NCBI GenBank assembly: GCA_041687295.1
Contig: JAWLCG010000045.1
Location: 1 to 19,715 of the forward strand
Reading direction: 5' to 3'
Length of the DNA stretch: 19,715 nt
Source of the DNA: JAWLCG01 sp041687295
GTDB lineage: Bacteria > Planctomycetota > Phycisphaerae > SM23-33 > FEN-1343
The notes beneath the pieces are model-generated. The model was not told the DNA's origin. It worked only from the letters and a program-made list of their open reading frames with translations, and ran no database searches. The position numbers were made by a program, and so were the translations under genes. Shown here piece after piece: positions 1 through 8,647 of this stretch (position 1 is the first letter of the stretch; every line of letters starts with the position of its first letter).

Positions 1-2
1 AC

Positions 3-425
3 GAGCTGGGCGGCTTTACGGTCCTGCGCGGCCAGGGGGTCGAGCCGGTCGAGGGCCTGTGGATCGTCGGGGTGGACGACCCCGCCGCCCGACGACGGGG
101 CCCCGGCGGCTGGACCGACGAGCTGGGCCCGCTGACCGACCGTCCCCGCGCGGACCTGGTGCTGCTGCTCAAGCATCAGCCCATCGTCAACCCCGACGCC
201 CTGGGCCACTTCGACCTGCAGCTGTCAGGCCATACCCATGGCGGGCAGGTGTTCCCCTTCGGCGTGCTCACCTGGCTGCACACGGGCTACTGGACCGGCC
301 TGCACGAGCTCGGCGAGGGGTCGCGCCTGTGGCTCAGCCGGGGCACCGGCACGTGGGGGGCGCCACTCCGCCTGGGGGCCTGGCCGGAGGTTACGCTCAT
401 CGAGCTGCGCCGGCAGGAGCGGTAG
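3..425 (+). CDS. Metallophosphoesterase, C-terminal part (5' end outside window)
   Basis: This is the last 140 residues of a calcineurin-like metallophosphoesterase; the reading frame is open from the left edge, so the start lies outside the window. The sequence shows LVLLLKHQP followed by the family's C-terminal metal-binding motif GHTHGGQVFPFG, in which the two histidines bind the di-metal centre. The tail TGLHELGEGSRLWLSRGTGTWG is typical of the YaeI/YkuE-like subgroup, which are membrane-associated phosphodiesterases or lipid-headgroup hydrolases. The N-terminal DxH and GNHD motifs cannot be seen, so activity cannot be judged. The exact substrate is unknown. The gene ends at a TAG and is followed at once by a hairpin repeat that could terminate transcription before the AAA+ gene. 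Confidence 0.88.
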   Translation, partial: ELGGFTVLRGQGVEPVEGLWIVGVDDPAARRRGPGGWTDELGPLTDRPRADLVLLLKHQPIVNPDALGHFDLQLSGHTHGGQVFPFGVLTWLHTGYWTGLHELGEGSRLWLSRGTGTWGAPLRLGAWPEVTLIELRRQER

Positions 426-429
426 GGCA

Positions 430-466
430 AAGGTGGGGCTTCGCTGACGCTGCGCCCCAGCCTACG
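430..466. repeat. Dispersed hairpin repeat, possible terminator of the phosphoesterase gene
   Basis: AGGTGGGGC and GCCCCAGCCT form an imperfect hairpin five bases after the phosphoesterase stop codon. Read on the minus strand, the unit (CGTAGGCTGGGGC ... CCCCACCTT) matches the sequence at 3972-4007 after the VWA gene, so this is a dispersed element. There is no T tract, so a terminator role is only inferred from its position. Confidence 0.5.
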
Positions 467-494
467 AAGACGACCCGGCCTACGGGGTTGCGGG

Positions 495-523
495 TTGATT
501 GGCTCGGGCCCGGCGCGAACAAT
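495..523 (+). promoter_or_regulatory. Weak candidate promoter for the AAA+ gene
   Basis: TTGATT (495-500), a 17-base spacer, then AACAAT (518-523). Each box matches four of six bases of the sigma-70 consensus. It lies 82 bases before the ATG at 606. Confidence 0.25.
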
Positions 524-605
524 TCTCCGTCCGGCCGATGCCGCCGAACGGCCCTGCGGCGGAGGTCGTATCAAGTGCAGGCTTTTGTGTCCGCAGGAGG
601 GCCCC

Positions 606-2024
606 ATGACCGAGTCGTCTAAACCCCGCACGCTGCAGGAGCTCCGCGAGAGCGGCTGGGAGTCCCGGCCCATCAAGCATGAGATCCGCGAGAACCTGCT
701 GACCGCCCTGGCCGAGGGGGCCGAGCTGTTCCCCGGCATCATCGGCTACGAGCACACGGTGATTCCCGAGGTGAACATCGGCCTGCTGGCCGGGCACGAC
801 CTGCTGTTCATGGGCGAGAAGGGCCAGGCCAAGAGCCGCCTGATGCGCGGCCTGGTGCGCTTCCTCGACCCGCTCGTGCCCTACCTCGACGAGCCGGCCT
901 GCCCGGTCCACGAGGACCCCTACGCCCCGATCACCCGCATCGGGCGGCAGATGGTGGCCACGCGCGACCCGGCCGAGGTGCCCATCGCCTGGTGGCCCCG
1001 CGACGAGCGCTACGCCGAGCGGCTCGCCCCGGGCACCAAGTTCGCCGACATCATCGGCGAGATCGACCCGGCCAAGCTCGCCGGCGGCGAGAGCATGTCG
1101 GCCGAGGAGGCCCTGCACTTCGGGCTGATCCCCCGCATGCACCGGGGCATCTTCGCGATCAACGAGATCCCCGAGCTCGACGAGCAGGTGCAGGTGGGCC
1201 TGTTCAACATCCTCGAGGAGCGCGACGTGCAGATCCGCGGCTACCCCGTGCGGTTCGACATCGACACGCTGATCCTCTTCTCGGCCAACCCCGCCACCTA
1301 CAACCGCAGCGGCAAGGTGATCCCGCAGCTCAAGGACCGCATCGGCTCGATCATCCGCACGCACTACCCCCGCGAGCGCGACCTGGGCATCGACATCATG
1401 CAGCAGGAGGCCCAGCTGGACCTCGGCGGGCGCTGGCCGGTGCTCGTGCCGCGCTTCATGGCCGAGATCGTCGAGCAGATCAGCATCGAGGCCCGCCGCG
1501 ACTCGCAGGTGGACCAGCAGTCCGGCGTCAGCGCCCGTTTCAGCATCGCCAACTACCGCACCATGGTCGCCAGTGCCCGCCACCGGGCCGTCGTGCTCGG
1601 CGAATCGCCGGCCGTGCCGAGGATCAGCGACCTGGCCCACCTGGTCAGCTCCTCGGTCGGCAAGCTCGAGCTGGACCTGATGGGCTCCAGCCAGATGAGC
1701 GAGCTGCAGGTCCTCCAGGCCATCCAGGCCAAGGCCATCGGGGCCGTCTTCGACGAATACGTCGACCGCCACGGCCTGGACGCCATCGGCAATATCTTCG
1801 GCCAGGGCGTCAAGATCGAGGTCGGCGACATGCTGCCCTCGGACCACTACGCCCAGCGTCTCCAGCGCGTGCCCGAGGCGTGGGAGAAGGCCTTCGAGGT
1901 CAACCCCTCCGAGCACCCGGCCGTGCGGGCCTCGTGCGCAGAGTTCGTGCTGGCCGGCCTGTACGCCAGCGACCGCATCAGCCGAAGCGAACGCCATGGC
2001 CGAATCGAGTACGAGCTGCCCTGA
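606..2024 (+). CDS. MoxR/Mg-chelatase-like AAA+ ATPase, partner of a VWA protein
   Basis: This 472-residue protein is a AAA+ ATPase of the magnesium-chelatase ChlI/MoxR clade. Walker A is GEKGQAKS at residues 70-77. The Walker B region is GIFAINEIPEL at 181-191, with Asn where most AAA+ proteins have Asp; from memory this INE form is usual in the subfamily. A sensor-1 Asn is in LFSANP near 228, and a conserved Arg in QLKDRIGSIIRT near 245 may be the arginine finger. Such ATPases use ATP to remodel or activate a partner, often a VWA protein, and one follows directly downstream. The ATG at 606 was chosen because AGGAGG lies at 595-600, five bases away; an upstream in-frame extension has no such site. 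The substrate is unknown and no chelatase pathway genes are nearby. Confidence 0.88.
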   Translation: MTESSKPRTLQELRESGWESRPIKHEIRENLLTALAEGAELFPGIIGYEHTVIPEVNIGLLAGHDLLFMGEKGQAKSRLMRGLVRFLDPLVPYLDEPACPVHEDPYAPITRIGRQMVATRDPAEVPIAWWPRDERYAERLAPGTKFADIIGEIDPAKLAGGESMSAEEALHFGLIPRMHRGIFAINEIPELDEQVQVGLFNILEERDVQIRGYPVRFDIDTLILFSANPATYNRSGKVIPQLKDRIGSIIRTHYPRERDLGIDIMQQEAQLDLGGRWPVLVPRFMAEIVEQISIEARRDSQVDQQSGVSARFSIANYRTMVASARHRAVVLGESPAVPRISDLAHLVSSSVGKLELDLMGSSQMSELQVLQAIQAKAIGAVFDEYVDRHGLDAIGNIFGQGVKIEVGDMLPSDHYAQRLQRVPEAWEKAFEVNPSEHPAVRASCAEFVLAGLYASDRISRSERHGRIEYELP

Positions 2025-2042
2025 CGGCCTGGTGGCCGTCAG
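2021..2042 (+). terminator. Perfect stem-loop overlapping the AAA+ stop codon
   Basis: CTGACGGCC, loop TGGT, GGCCGTCAG: a perfect 9-bp stem that includes the TGA stop. There is no following T run, so it may instead protect the mRNA end or reduce read-through into the VWA gene. Confidence 0.45.
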
Positions 2043-2051
2043 GGAGGTCAA

Positions 2052-2206
2052 TGCGTCACCGCGTCAACGCGTGGCTGGTCCGACGGGAACGGCTTGGCTC
2101 GTTGGATAACCTGGAGGACGACGCAGGAGACGGAGGTCCAGAGCCGGTGAGGCGGCCCCGGTTCCGCGACAGCGCATGACGCAGTGACGCACCGACGCGT
2201 TGACGA
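2052..2206. repeat. Two clusters of degenerate GACGC units with 8-base spacing, in opposite orientation
   Basis: Near 2176-2206 units such as TGACGCAG, TGACGCAC, CGACGCGT and TGACGAC follow one another with about 8-base spacing. Near 2052-2074 the reverse complement of the same pattern appears (TGCGTCAC, CGCGTCAA, CGCGT). GTCAACGCGT (2063-2072) and ACGCGTTGAC (2195-2204) are perfect inverted copies. The clusters fill most of the 238-base gap between the AAA+ and VWA genes, which is otherwise unexplained. Confidence 0.4.
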
Positions 2207-2262
2207 CATCGCCATTCCGCGGCTGGCACAATGACAGACTGATCCTTTAATGCGAGGCCCCC

Positions 2263-3963
2263 ATGGCTTCCCGCAAGACCCTCGGCGGCGTGATCCACAC
2301 CTACCAGCGGTACGACCCGGCGAAGTTTCCCTCGCCGACGCAGCCCCCGCCGGACGTGGTGGGGCCCGCCTTCGAGCACATGCTGATGTTCGGCTCGATG
2401 CGCGACCTTACGCCCGAGGAGCTGGCCCGGGCGGTGCACATCGACCCCAGCCAGATCGCCGGGCTGGGCCCCAGCCTCGACGCCCTGATCCAGCGCCTGC
2501 GCGAGCGCAAGGCCAAGATCCTGGCCACCTACGAGACCGACACCGTCGGGCAGCTCGCCTTCAAGCGGTTCCGCCAGCTCGCCGCCCGCGCCAAGCCGCC
2601 GGCGAATCTCCGCAACGCCTTCCACCAGGCCGTCCGCCAGGAGCAGCTGCGCGACCTGGAGCGGATCTGGTACCGCAGCGGCGACGACCGGGGCCCCTTC
2701 GCCCGCCTGCTGGTGCAGCTGCTCGATCGGCTCGGCGACAAGTACCAGGTCGACGAGTTGGCGGCGAAGTACGACTTCACCGGCCAGCAGGGCCTGACGG
2801 TCCCCAAGGCCCTGGAGGTCAAGGAGGAGCTGGAGATGATCGACCGCCTGCTCGAGCAGCTCGAGAAGGCCCGCGACAGCGGCCAGATCGCCCTGATCGA
2901 CATGGACGCCCTGGCCGAGTTCGCCGAGCCCGGCGACATGGACCAGCTGACCAACCTCCAGCGGCAGATCCAGGAGTACCTCAAGCAGCTGGCCGAGCAG
3001 CAGGGCCTCGAGCAGCAGGCGGGCAGCTACCAGCTGACGCCCAAGGCGTATCGGCTGTTCCAGGGCAGGCTGCTGGAGCGAATCTTCAGCGCCCTGCAGG
3101 CCTCGCGCACCGGCCGGCACAGCGGGGCCATCACCGGCGACGGCGCCGTCGAGCTGCAGACCACCGAGTCCTACGAGTTCGGCGACTCGCTGGCGCACCT
3201 GGACATCCCGGCCTCGATGGTCAACGCCATGGTCCGCACCGGGCCGGGCCTGCCCATCCGGATGAAGACCGAGGACATGGAGGTCCACCGCACGCGCAAC
3301 ACGCCCAAGTGCGCCACGGCCGTGCTGCTGGACATGAGCGGCTCGATGCGCCACGGCGGGCAGTACATCAACGCCAAGCGGATGGGCCTGGCCCTGGAGG
3401 GGCTCATCCGCCGCGAGTTCCCCGGCGACTTCCTGCAGTTCCTCGAGCTGGCCAGCTTCGCCAGACCCGTCCGCTCGGCCGACGTGGTTCGGCTCATGCC
3501 CAAGCCGGTCACCGTCTACGACCACTGGGTGCACCTGCGGGCCGACATGAGCGATCCGGACATCAGCGAGCTCGACGTGCCGCCGCACTTCACGAACATC
3601 CAGCACGGCCTGAGGCTGTCGCGGCACTTCCTGGCCGGCCAGGACACGCCCAATCGCCAGGTGATCCTCATCACCGACGGGCTGCCGACGGCGCATTTCG
3701 AGGGCGAGCAGCTCTACCTGCTCTACCCACCCGACCCGCGCACCGAGGCCGCCACCCTCCGCGAGGCCGGCCTGTGCGCCCGCGAGGGCATCACCATCAA
3801 CATCTTCCTGCTGCCCAGCTGGAGCCAGACCTCCGAGGACATCCAGTTCGCCTACCGCCTGGCCGAAAACACCCAGGGGCGGGTCTTCTTCACCGCCGGA
3901 CGCGACCTCGACCGCTACGTCATCTGGGACTACCTCCACCGCCGCCGCGACATCGTGGGGTAG
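2263..3963 (+). CDS. VWA-domain protein with MIDAS, partner of the upstream AAA+ ATPase
   Basis: A 566-residue soluble protein with no signal peptide or membrane segment. The first 330 residues are helical and charged, with a coiled-coil-like stretch around 185-250 (VKEELEMIDRLLEQLEKARD...). The C-terminal part is a von Willebrand factor A domain with an apparently complete MIDAS: DMSGS at 357-361, Thr444 in HFTNIQ, and Asp472 in LITDG. In MoxR/VWA and ChlI/ChlD pairs the MIDAS protein binds a target or partner in a metal-dependent way and the AAA+ ring drives a conformational change. The AAA+ gene directly upstream supports this pairing. The GC-rich gap of 238 bases means the two genes may not be strictly co-transcribed. 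The ATG at 2263 has only a weak GAGG upstream. The target is unknown. Confidence 0.85.
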   Translation: MASRKTLGGVIHTYQRYDPAKFPSPTQPPPDVVGPAFEHMLMFGSMRDLTPEELARAVHIDPSQIAGLGPSLDALIQRLRERKAKILATYETDTVGQLAFKRFRQLAARAKPPANLRNAFHQAVRQEQLRDLERIWYRSGDDRGPFARLLVQLLDRLGDKYQVDELAAKYDFTGQQGLTVPKALEVKEELEMIDRLLEQLEKARDSGQIALIDMDALAEFAEPGDMDQLTNLQRQIQEYLKQLAEQQGLEQQAGSYQLTPKAYRLFQGRLLERIFSALQASRTGRHSGAITGDGAVELQTTESYEFGDSLAHLDIPASMVNAMVRTGPGLPIRMKTEDMEVHRTRNTPKCATAVLLDMSGSMRHGGQYINAKRMGLALEGLIRREFPGDFLQFLELASFARPVRSADVVRLMPKPVTVYDHWVHLRADMSDPDISELDVPPHFTNIQHGLRLSRHFLAGQDTPNRQVILITDGLPTAHFEGEQLYLLYPPDPRTEAATLREAGLCAREGITINIFLLPSWSQTSEDIQFAYRLAENTQGRVFFTAGRDLDRYVIWDYLHRRRDIVG

Positions 3964-3971
3964 CCGTAGCT

Positions 3972-4039
3972 CGTAGGCTGGGACAGAGCGAAGCGACGTC
4001 CCACCTTCGGGGACGGGTGGGCCATACAAAGGTGGGACG
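3972..4039. repeat. Second copy of the dispersed hairpin repeat, extended to a nested palindrome
   Basis: CGTAGGCTGGGAC ... GTCCCACCTT at 3972-4007 matches the inverted copy at 430-466. The arm CGTCCCACCTT (3997-4007) is also a perfect 11-bp inverted repeat of AAGGTGGGACG (4029-4039), so two alternative hairpins share one arm. The element begins ten bases after the VWA stop codon and is a plausible terminator, though no T tract follows. Confidence 0.55.
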
Positions 4040-4065
4040 CCGCAGCGGCGCCTGACGTCACCGAC

Positions 4066-4082
4066 GGCGGGCGATGCCCGCC
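4066..4082. repeat. Short GGCGGGC-GAT-GCCCGCC palindrome followed by CTAC
   Basis: A 7-bp perfect stem with a 3-base loop. The core GGGCRATGCCCG followed by CCCTAC is also present in the large hairpin at 12425-12492, so this looks like a dispersed REP-like element. Confidence 0.5.
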
Positions 4083-4097
4083 CTACGGCAGAGCCCG

Positions 4098-4126
4098 TTG
4101 CGATTGCGCGCGGGGACAGGTAGAGT
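4098..4126 (+). promoter_or_regulatory. Candidate promoter for the glycoside hydrolase gene
   Basis: TTGCGA (4098-4103), a 17-base spacer, and TAGAGT (4121-4126). Each box has four of six consensus bases. It lies 55 bases upstream of the chosen start at 4182. TTGCGA is also the -35 box proposed at 19392-19397. Confidence 0.3.
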
Positions 4127-4181
4127 GTAGTCGGCCCGGTGTGTCCGGGCCCAACGCTGGCCTGTTGCGATGGAGCGAGCA

Positions 4182-7100
4182 ATGCCGATCGGGACGCCTG
4201 GACGGATTCTCTGCGCGACGCTGGTGGTGCTGCTGACGGCGGCCTTGGCCGGAGCCGAGCCGGCGACGGTGTGGCTGGAGGGCGAGCAGCCCTCGGCCGC
4301 CAACTTCGAGTTCCAGCGCTGGGGCGGCGAGGTGCCGGCGATCCTCTCCGGCGGCGAGTGGCTCAACCACATCCTCAGCGCCGAGCAGCTCAAGGCCCTG
4401 CCGGAGGACTTCAAGGGCTTCACACTCCGCTACGACCTGCAGGCCCCCGCCGCCGACACCTACACCCTCTGGGCCCGCGTGGGCTATGAGTTCCTCCGCC
4501 CGCCCATCCAGTGGCGCATCGACGGGGGCAAGTGGCAGACGCTCAGGCCCGACGTGCAGACGACCAACCTGATGCGCGTCGCCCTGTGGGCCGAGGTCGC
4601 CTGGGTCGAGCTGGGCCAGGTCGAGCTGAGCGACGGCAAGCACACGCTGGAGCTGCGCTACCGTCGGCCCGGCCCCGACGGGCGGATGCTGATCGGCCTG
4701 GACTGCCTGGCCCTGGTGGCTGGGCCCTTCACGCCCGACGGGCCTCTGCGCCCGGGCGAAGGCTACGACGCCGCCATCGACCGCGCCGCCGCCGAGCAGG
4801 TCTTCCGCTTCGCCGCCGATCGCCCGGCGAGCCCCGAGCGGGCGGCGGTGACGCTCAGCGGGCCCTGGCAGGTCGCCCGCTACGACGACCCGGACATGGA
4901 CGCCGACACCTACGCCGCCCTGGACGCCCTGCCGGCGCCCGACGCGTACGCCCTCCGCTGGCGCGGCCTGGAGGTGCCCGGCGACGCGCGGGGCCGGCCG
5001 GAGCTGGTCTTCGGCCATCGGCTGCTCTACCGCACCCGCGTGGACGTGCCGGCCGAGCTGCAGGGGCGCAGCTTCACGCTGCACTTCAGCGCGACCAACT
5101 GGATCGTCGGCGTGTTCGTCAACGGCCAGTTCGTCGGCGGGCACACCAGCGTGCTGGTGCCCTGGGACATCGACGTCACGCGCTTCGTTCGGCCCGGCGA
5201 GGTCAACGAGATCACGCTGAGCGTCAAGAGCAGCTGGTACGGCCTGGACGCCGAGTACCCCAACCCCTCGGCCTCGCTGGACCACATCCGCAATACGCCC
5301 TATGACGACGACGTCGCCAAGCGGCGCTACTACGTCGACGCGATCTACCCCTCCAGCAAGGGCGAGGGCGACGGCCGACGGGTCGGCATCCTCGCGCCGG
5401 TGACGCTGACGGCGGCGGGGCCGGTCTACACGGCCGACGTCTTCGTCCGCACCAGCGTCGCCGCCGGCCGACTCGACGCCGACGTGACGGCCAGCAACCC
5501 TACCGACGCCGAGCAGGCCATCGAGATCCAGTGCGAGGCCGTCAACCTCCAGACCGGTGAGGTCGAGAAGACCTTCTCCCCGGTCGTGCTGACCGTGCCG
5601 GCCGGCGGGCAGGCGACGGCGACCGTCAGCGGCCCCTGGCCCGACGCGAAGCTCTGGTGGCCCGAGCCGAACGCCCAGCTCTACGCCCTGCGGACCTCGC
5701 TGGTGAAGGACCGCGGCGTGCTGGACGTGCACGAGCAGACCTTCGGCTTCCGCGAGGTGGGCCAGGAGGGCATCGCCATCACGCTTAACGGGGTGCCGTG
5801 GCACTTCTGGAACTGGGCGGGCCTGGGCAAGACCGACGGGCCGGAGGACTGGCTGGCGAAGTACCACGCCACGAACAACCGCTACCACCGCATCGCCGCT
5901 GACGACGACCCGGGCCTGGGCTACCGCGAGGCCATCCTGGAATTCCTCGACCGCAACGGCGTGCCCGGGCGGCTCAGCACGTGCATCGACGGCATGTTCA
6001 TCACCCACCACCTGCCCAGCGAGCGGGTGTGGCAGAACTTCGCCCGCCACGTCGAGCAGGTCGTGCGGGCCTATCGCAACCACCCCAGCGTCATCCACTA
6101 CAGCCTGGGCAACGAGCTGATGTTCATCACGGCCAGGCTGCGGTACGGCAACCAGTACGGCCTGTGGACCCGCAAGGCCAATGAACTGCACCAGCTGGCC
6201 AAGCGGCTCGACCCCACCCGCGCCAGCTTCCAGGACGGCGGCGGCGACCTGGGCGGGCTCGGCGAGGTCAACTGCCAGCACTACAGCTGGCCCCGGGGAG
6301 GCGACTGCCCGGCCGGCCTGTATGAGTACGACCTCCGCCCGGCCGACTGGGTCCGGCCCGAGGGCGACGACGCCAAGTGGAACTACTACCGCTGGGACGG
6401 CCAGCGCCCGCTGGTGCAGGGCGAGGTGTTCTACTACAGCGGCAACCTGTCGGACATGGCCTGGGTCGGCGGGCCGGACGTGTTCCGCGGGAAGAGCTAC
6501 GCCGACCGGGCGGCGGCGACGTTCGCCCGCATGGGCATCGAGGGCGCCCGCTGGCAGGGCGTGGCCGGCATCTGCCCGTGGACCGGCCCGCTGGAAGAGG
6601 CCCTGGTCAGCTTCGAGCCCCGGGCCGTCTTCGTCCGCCAGTACAACAGTGCCTTCGCGCCAGGCGGGGCCGTCACCCGCACCCTCAAGGTCTTCAACGA
6701 CGGGCGCTTCGACGAGCCGCTGACGCTCCGCTGGCGGGTGGTGCTCGAGGGCGAGACCGTCGCCGACGGCGAGAAGACCTACACCGTCGCCCCCGGCCAC
6801 GCCGAGGCCGACGAGCTGACCTTCACACTGCCCGACGCCGACACCCGGCGCGACGGCGAGCTGGTGCTGGAACTCTACGCCGGCGACGAGCGGGTCTTCG
6901 CCGACCGCAAGCCCGTCTCGGTCGTGCCCGTGCCGGCCGGGGCCATCGAGGGCCTGGACGCTGAGGGCCTGGCCGTCTTCGATCCGCTGGGCTCGGTCAC
7001 CGGCTGGCTGGAGGGGCGCGGGCAGCCCTTCACCGCCCTGGAGAGCCTCGACACGCTGCCCGACTTGGCCCGTGTGGTGCTGGTCGGCGCCGGCGCCCTG

Positions 7101-8636
7101 ACCAAGGACAACCGCTCGGCCGTCGCCGAAGCCCTGCGGGCCTTCACCCTCGCCGGCGGCACAGCCATCGTCCTGGAGCAGGACACGCCGCTGGAGGGTG
7201 ACGACCTGCCCGTGCCGGGCATCACCATCGCGAGCAAGCGGAAGCGTGGGGCCCCGCCGATCCGCCCGGAGTTCGCTGGCGCCACCGGCGAGTCGGGGGC
7301 GTTCAGCTTCCCGGTCGCGCCGGCCCACGCGGTGTTCACAGGCCTGGCCGAGCGGGACTTCTTCACCTGGGCCGGCGACGAGCGGTCCTTCTACAACAGC
7401 TACGGCACGCCGGCCGGCGGGGCGGTCTCGCTGGTGCAGGCCGGCAGCGACCTGTCACTGGCGCCGCTGCTGGAGGTGCCCACCGGCCAGGGCGGCTACC
7501 TGCTGTGCCAGATGCTCGTCGGCGCCAAGCTCGCCGCCGAGCCGACGGCCGAGGCCCTGCTGGTCAACGCCCTGACCTGGGCGGCTGGCCGGGCCAGCGC
7601 CGAGCCCGCCCGCACCGTCGCCTGGCTGGGCGGAGACGAGAAGCTGGCGGAATTGCTCGACGGCTTGGCCCTGCAGTACGCGCCGGCCGACTCGCTGGAC
7701 GCGCTGCTGGCCGGCGAGGCCGACATCCTCATCGTCCGCGCGTCGCCCGAGGCCCTGGCTTACCTCGTCGCCAACGCCGAGGCGGTGGAGGCCTTCACCG
7801 ACCGCGGGGGCTGGCTCGTGCTGGCGGGCCTTGACGAGGCCGGCCTGGCCCACTTCAATCGGCTGGTGGGCTTCGAGCACCGCATCCGTCCCTCCCGCCG
7901 CGAGGCCGTCACACTGGCCGCCCGCAACGACGAACTGCTGCTGGGCCTGACCGACCGCGACGTGTCGATGGAGTCCGACGAGATGCTCGCTCCCTGGCGG
8001 AACCTCCGCTGGATCAGCGACCGCGTCTTCTCCGCCGTCGTCGATGGCCGACAGATCGCCAGCTTCGCCGACTTCGCCGACGCCGGACTGTTCAAGATCG
8101 CCAACGGCCTGACCGACGAGGACTTCTGGCAGTACATCCACTACTTCCCCGCCGACGGGGCCGACGTGGAACTGCCCTACGACCGGCCGGAAACCTTCAC
8201 CGGCCTGACGATCTGGTCCAACCCGAGCTACTACTTCATCCAGGACCTCGCCGTGCTGTTCGACGGCGACCAGGCCACCGCCCAGCGGTTCACCCTCGAG
8301 CCCCGCATCGGCCCGCAGGAGCTGGACGTCGAGCCCCGGCAGGCGTCCAAGGTGACGCTGCGCATCCTGAGCCACCACCCCGGCCAGAGCAGCCAGCAGC
8401 TCGTCGGCATCGACAACGTAGCCCTCTACCGCCAGCTGCCCGAGGGCTTCGACGAGCGCGTCGTCCTGCTGACCCACCCCGGCGGCCTGGTGAAGTACCC
8501 CCGGGGCGCGGGCGGCGTCCTGCTCAACCAGGTCGACTACGCCCGGCCCGACACCGACGCCAACCGCGCCAAGAAGCAGGCCCTCTACGCCAACCTGCTC
8601 CGCAACCTCGGCGCCGGCTTCCGCCTGGCGGAGTAG
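4182..8636 (+). CDS. Secreted multidomain GH2-type glycoside hydrolase with C-terminal GATase-like region
   Basis: A 1,484-residue exported protein. Residues 1-24 are a signal peptide ending ALAGA. Residues 25-180 resemble a carbohydrate-binding beta-sandwich. Residues 285-360 are the GH2 sugar-binding jelly roll (NWIVGVFVNGQFVGGH). Residues 400-525 look Ig-like, and a TIM barrel begins near 530 (FGFREV, then ITLNGVPWHFW). Predicted acid/base is Glu645 in HYSLGNE and nucleophile Glu748 in LVQGE. After the barrel come an Ig-like stretch, a region resembling the GATase-like domain of beta-galactosidases (930-1250), and a sandwich-like end (WSNPSYYFIQDL near 1345). It probably removes sugars from plant or algal polysaccharide outside the cytoplasm; the sugar cannot be told. 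ATG 4182 has GGAG six bases upstream and gives a clean signal peptide; ATG 4170 would add four residues. Confidence 0.82.
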   Translation: MPIGTPGRILCATLVVLLTAALAGAEPATVWLEGEQPSAANFEFQRWGGEVPAILSGGEWLNHILSAEQLKALPEDFKGFTLRYDLQAPAADTYTLWARVGYEFLRPPIQWRIDGGKWQTLRPDVQTTNLMRVALWAEVAWVELGQVELSDGKHTLELRYRRPGPDGRMLIGLDCLALVAGPFTPDGPLRPGEGYDAAIDRAAAEQVFRFAADRPASPERAAVTLSGPWQVARYDDPDMDADTYAALDALPAPDAYALRWRGLEVPGDARGRPELVFGHRLLYRTRVDVPAELQGRSFTLHFSATNWIVGVFVNGQFVGGHTSVLVPWDIDVTRFVRPGEVNEITLSVKSSWYGLDAEYPNPSASLDHIRNTPYDDDVAKRRYYVDAIYPSSKGEGDGRRVGILAPVTLTAAGPVYTADVFVRTSVAAGRLDADVTASNPTDAEQAIEIQCEAVNLQTGEVEKTFSPVVLTVPAGGQATATVSGPWPDAKLWWPEPNAQLYALRTSLVKDRGVLDVHEQTFGFREVGQEGIAITLNGVPWHFWNWAGLGKTDGPEDWLAKYHATNNRYHRIAADDDPGLGYREAILEFLDRNGVPGRLSTCIDGMFITHHLPSERVWQNFARHVEQVVRAYRNHPSVIHYSLGNELMFITARLRYGNQYGLWTRKANELHQLAKRLDPTRASFQDGGGDLGGLGEVNCQHYSWPRGGDCPAGLYEYDLRPADWVRPEGDDAKWNYYRWDGQRPLVQGEVFYYSGNLSDMAWVGGPDVFRGKSYADRAAATFARMGIEGARWQGVAGICPWTGPLEEALVSFEPRAVFVRQYNSAFAPGGAVTRTLKVFNDGRFDEPLTLRWRVVLEGETVADGEKTYTVAPGHAEADELTFTLPDADTRRDGELVLELYAGDERVFADRKPVSVVPVPAGAIEGLDAEGLAVFDPLGSVTGWLEGRGQPFTALESLDTLPDLARVVLVGAGALTKDNRSAVAEALRAFTLAGGTAIVLEQDTPLEGDDLPVPGITIASKRKRGAPPIRPEFAGATGESGAFSFPVAPAHAVFTGLAERDFFTWAGDERSFYNSYGTPAGGAVSLVQAGSDLSLAPLLEVPTGQGGYLLCQMLVGAKLAAEPTAEALLVNALTWAAGRASAEPARTVAWLGGDEKLAELLDGLALQYAPADSLDALLAGEADILIVRASPEALAYLVANAEAVEAFTDRGGWLVLAGLDEAGLAHFNRLVGFEHRIRPSRREAVTLAARNDELLLGLTDRDVSMESDEMLAPWRNLRWISDRVFSAVVDGRQIASFADFADAGLFKIANGLTDEDFWQYIHYFPADGADVELPYDRPETFTGLTIWSNPSYYFIQDLAVLFDGDQATAQRFTLEPRIGPQELDVEPRQASKVTLRILSHHPGQSSQQLVGIDNVALYRQLPEGFDERVVLLTHPGGLVKYPRGAGGVLLNQVDYARPDTDANRAKKQALYANLLRNLGAGFRLAE

Positions 8637-8647
8637 GCCGCAGACAG

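Noticed and set aside
2200..2234. TTGACG near 2200 with CACAAT near 2230 as a promoter for the VWA gene
   Set aside because: The spacing is about 21 bases, too long for a normal sigma-70 promoter, and the TTGACG is part of the repeat cluster.
2056..4182. Long minus-strand open frame opposite the VWA gene (708 codons)
   Set aside because: It is antisense to a clear gene, is rich in low-complexity Ala/Gly/Leu/Val/Asp, shows no motif, and is explained by high-GC third positions.
4083..7328. Minus-strand open frame of 1,081 codons opposite the glycoside hydrolase
   Set aside because: Shadow of the GH2 gene; composition is the typical reversed-codon pattern and no domain is recognisable.
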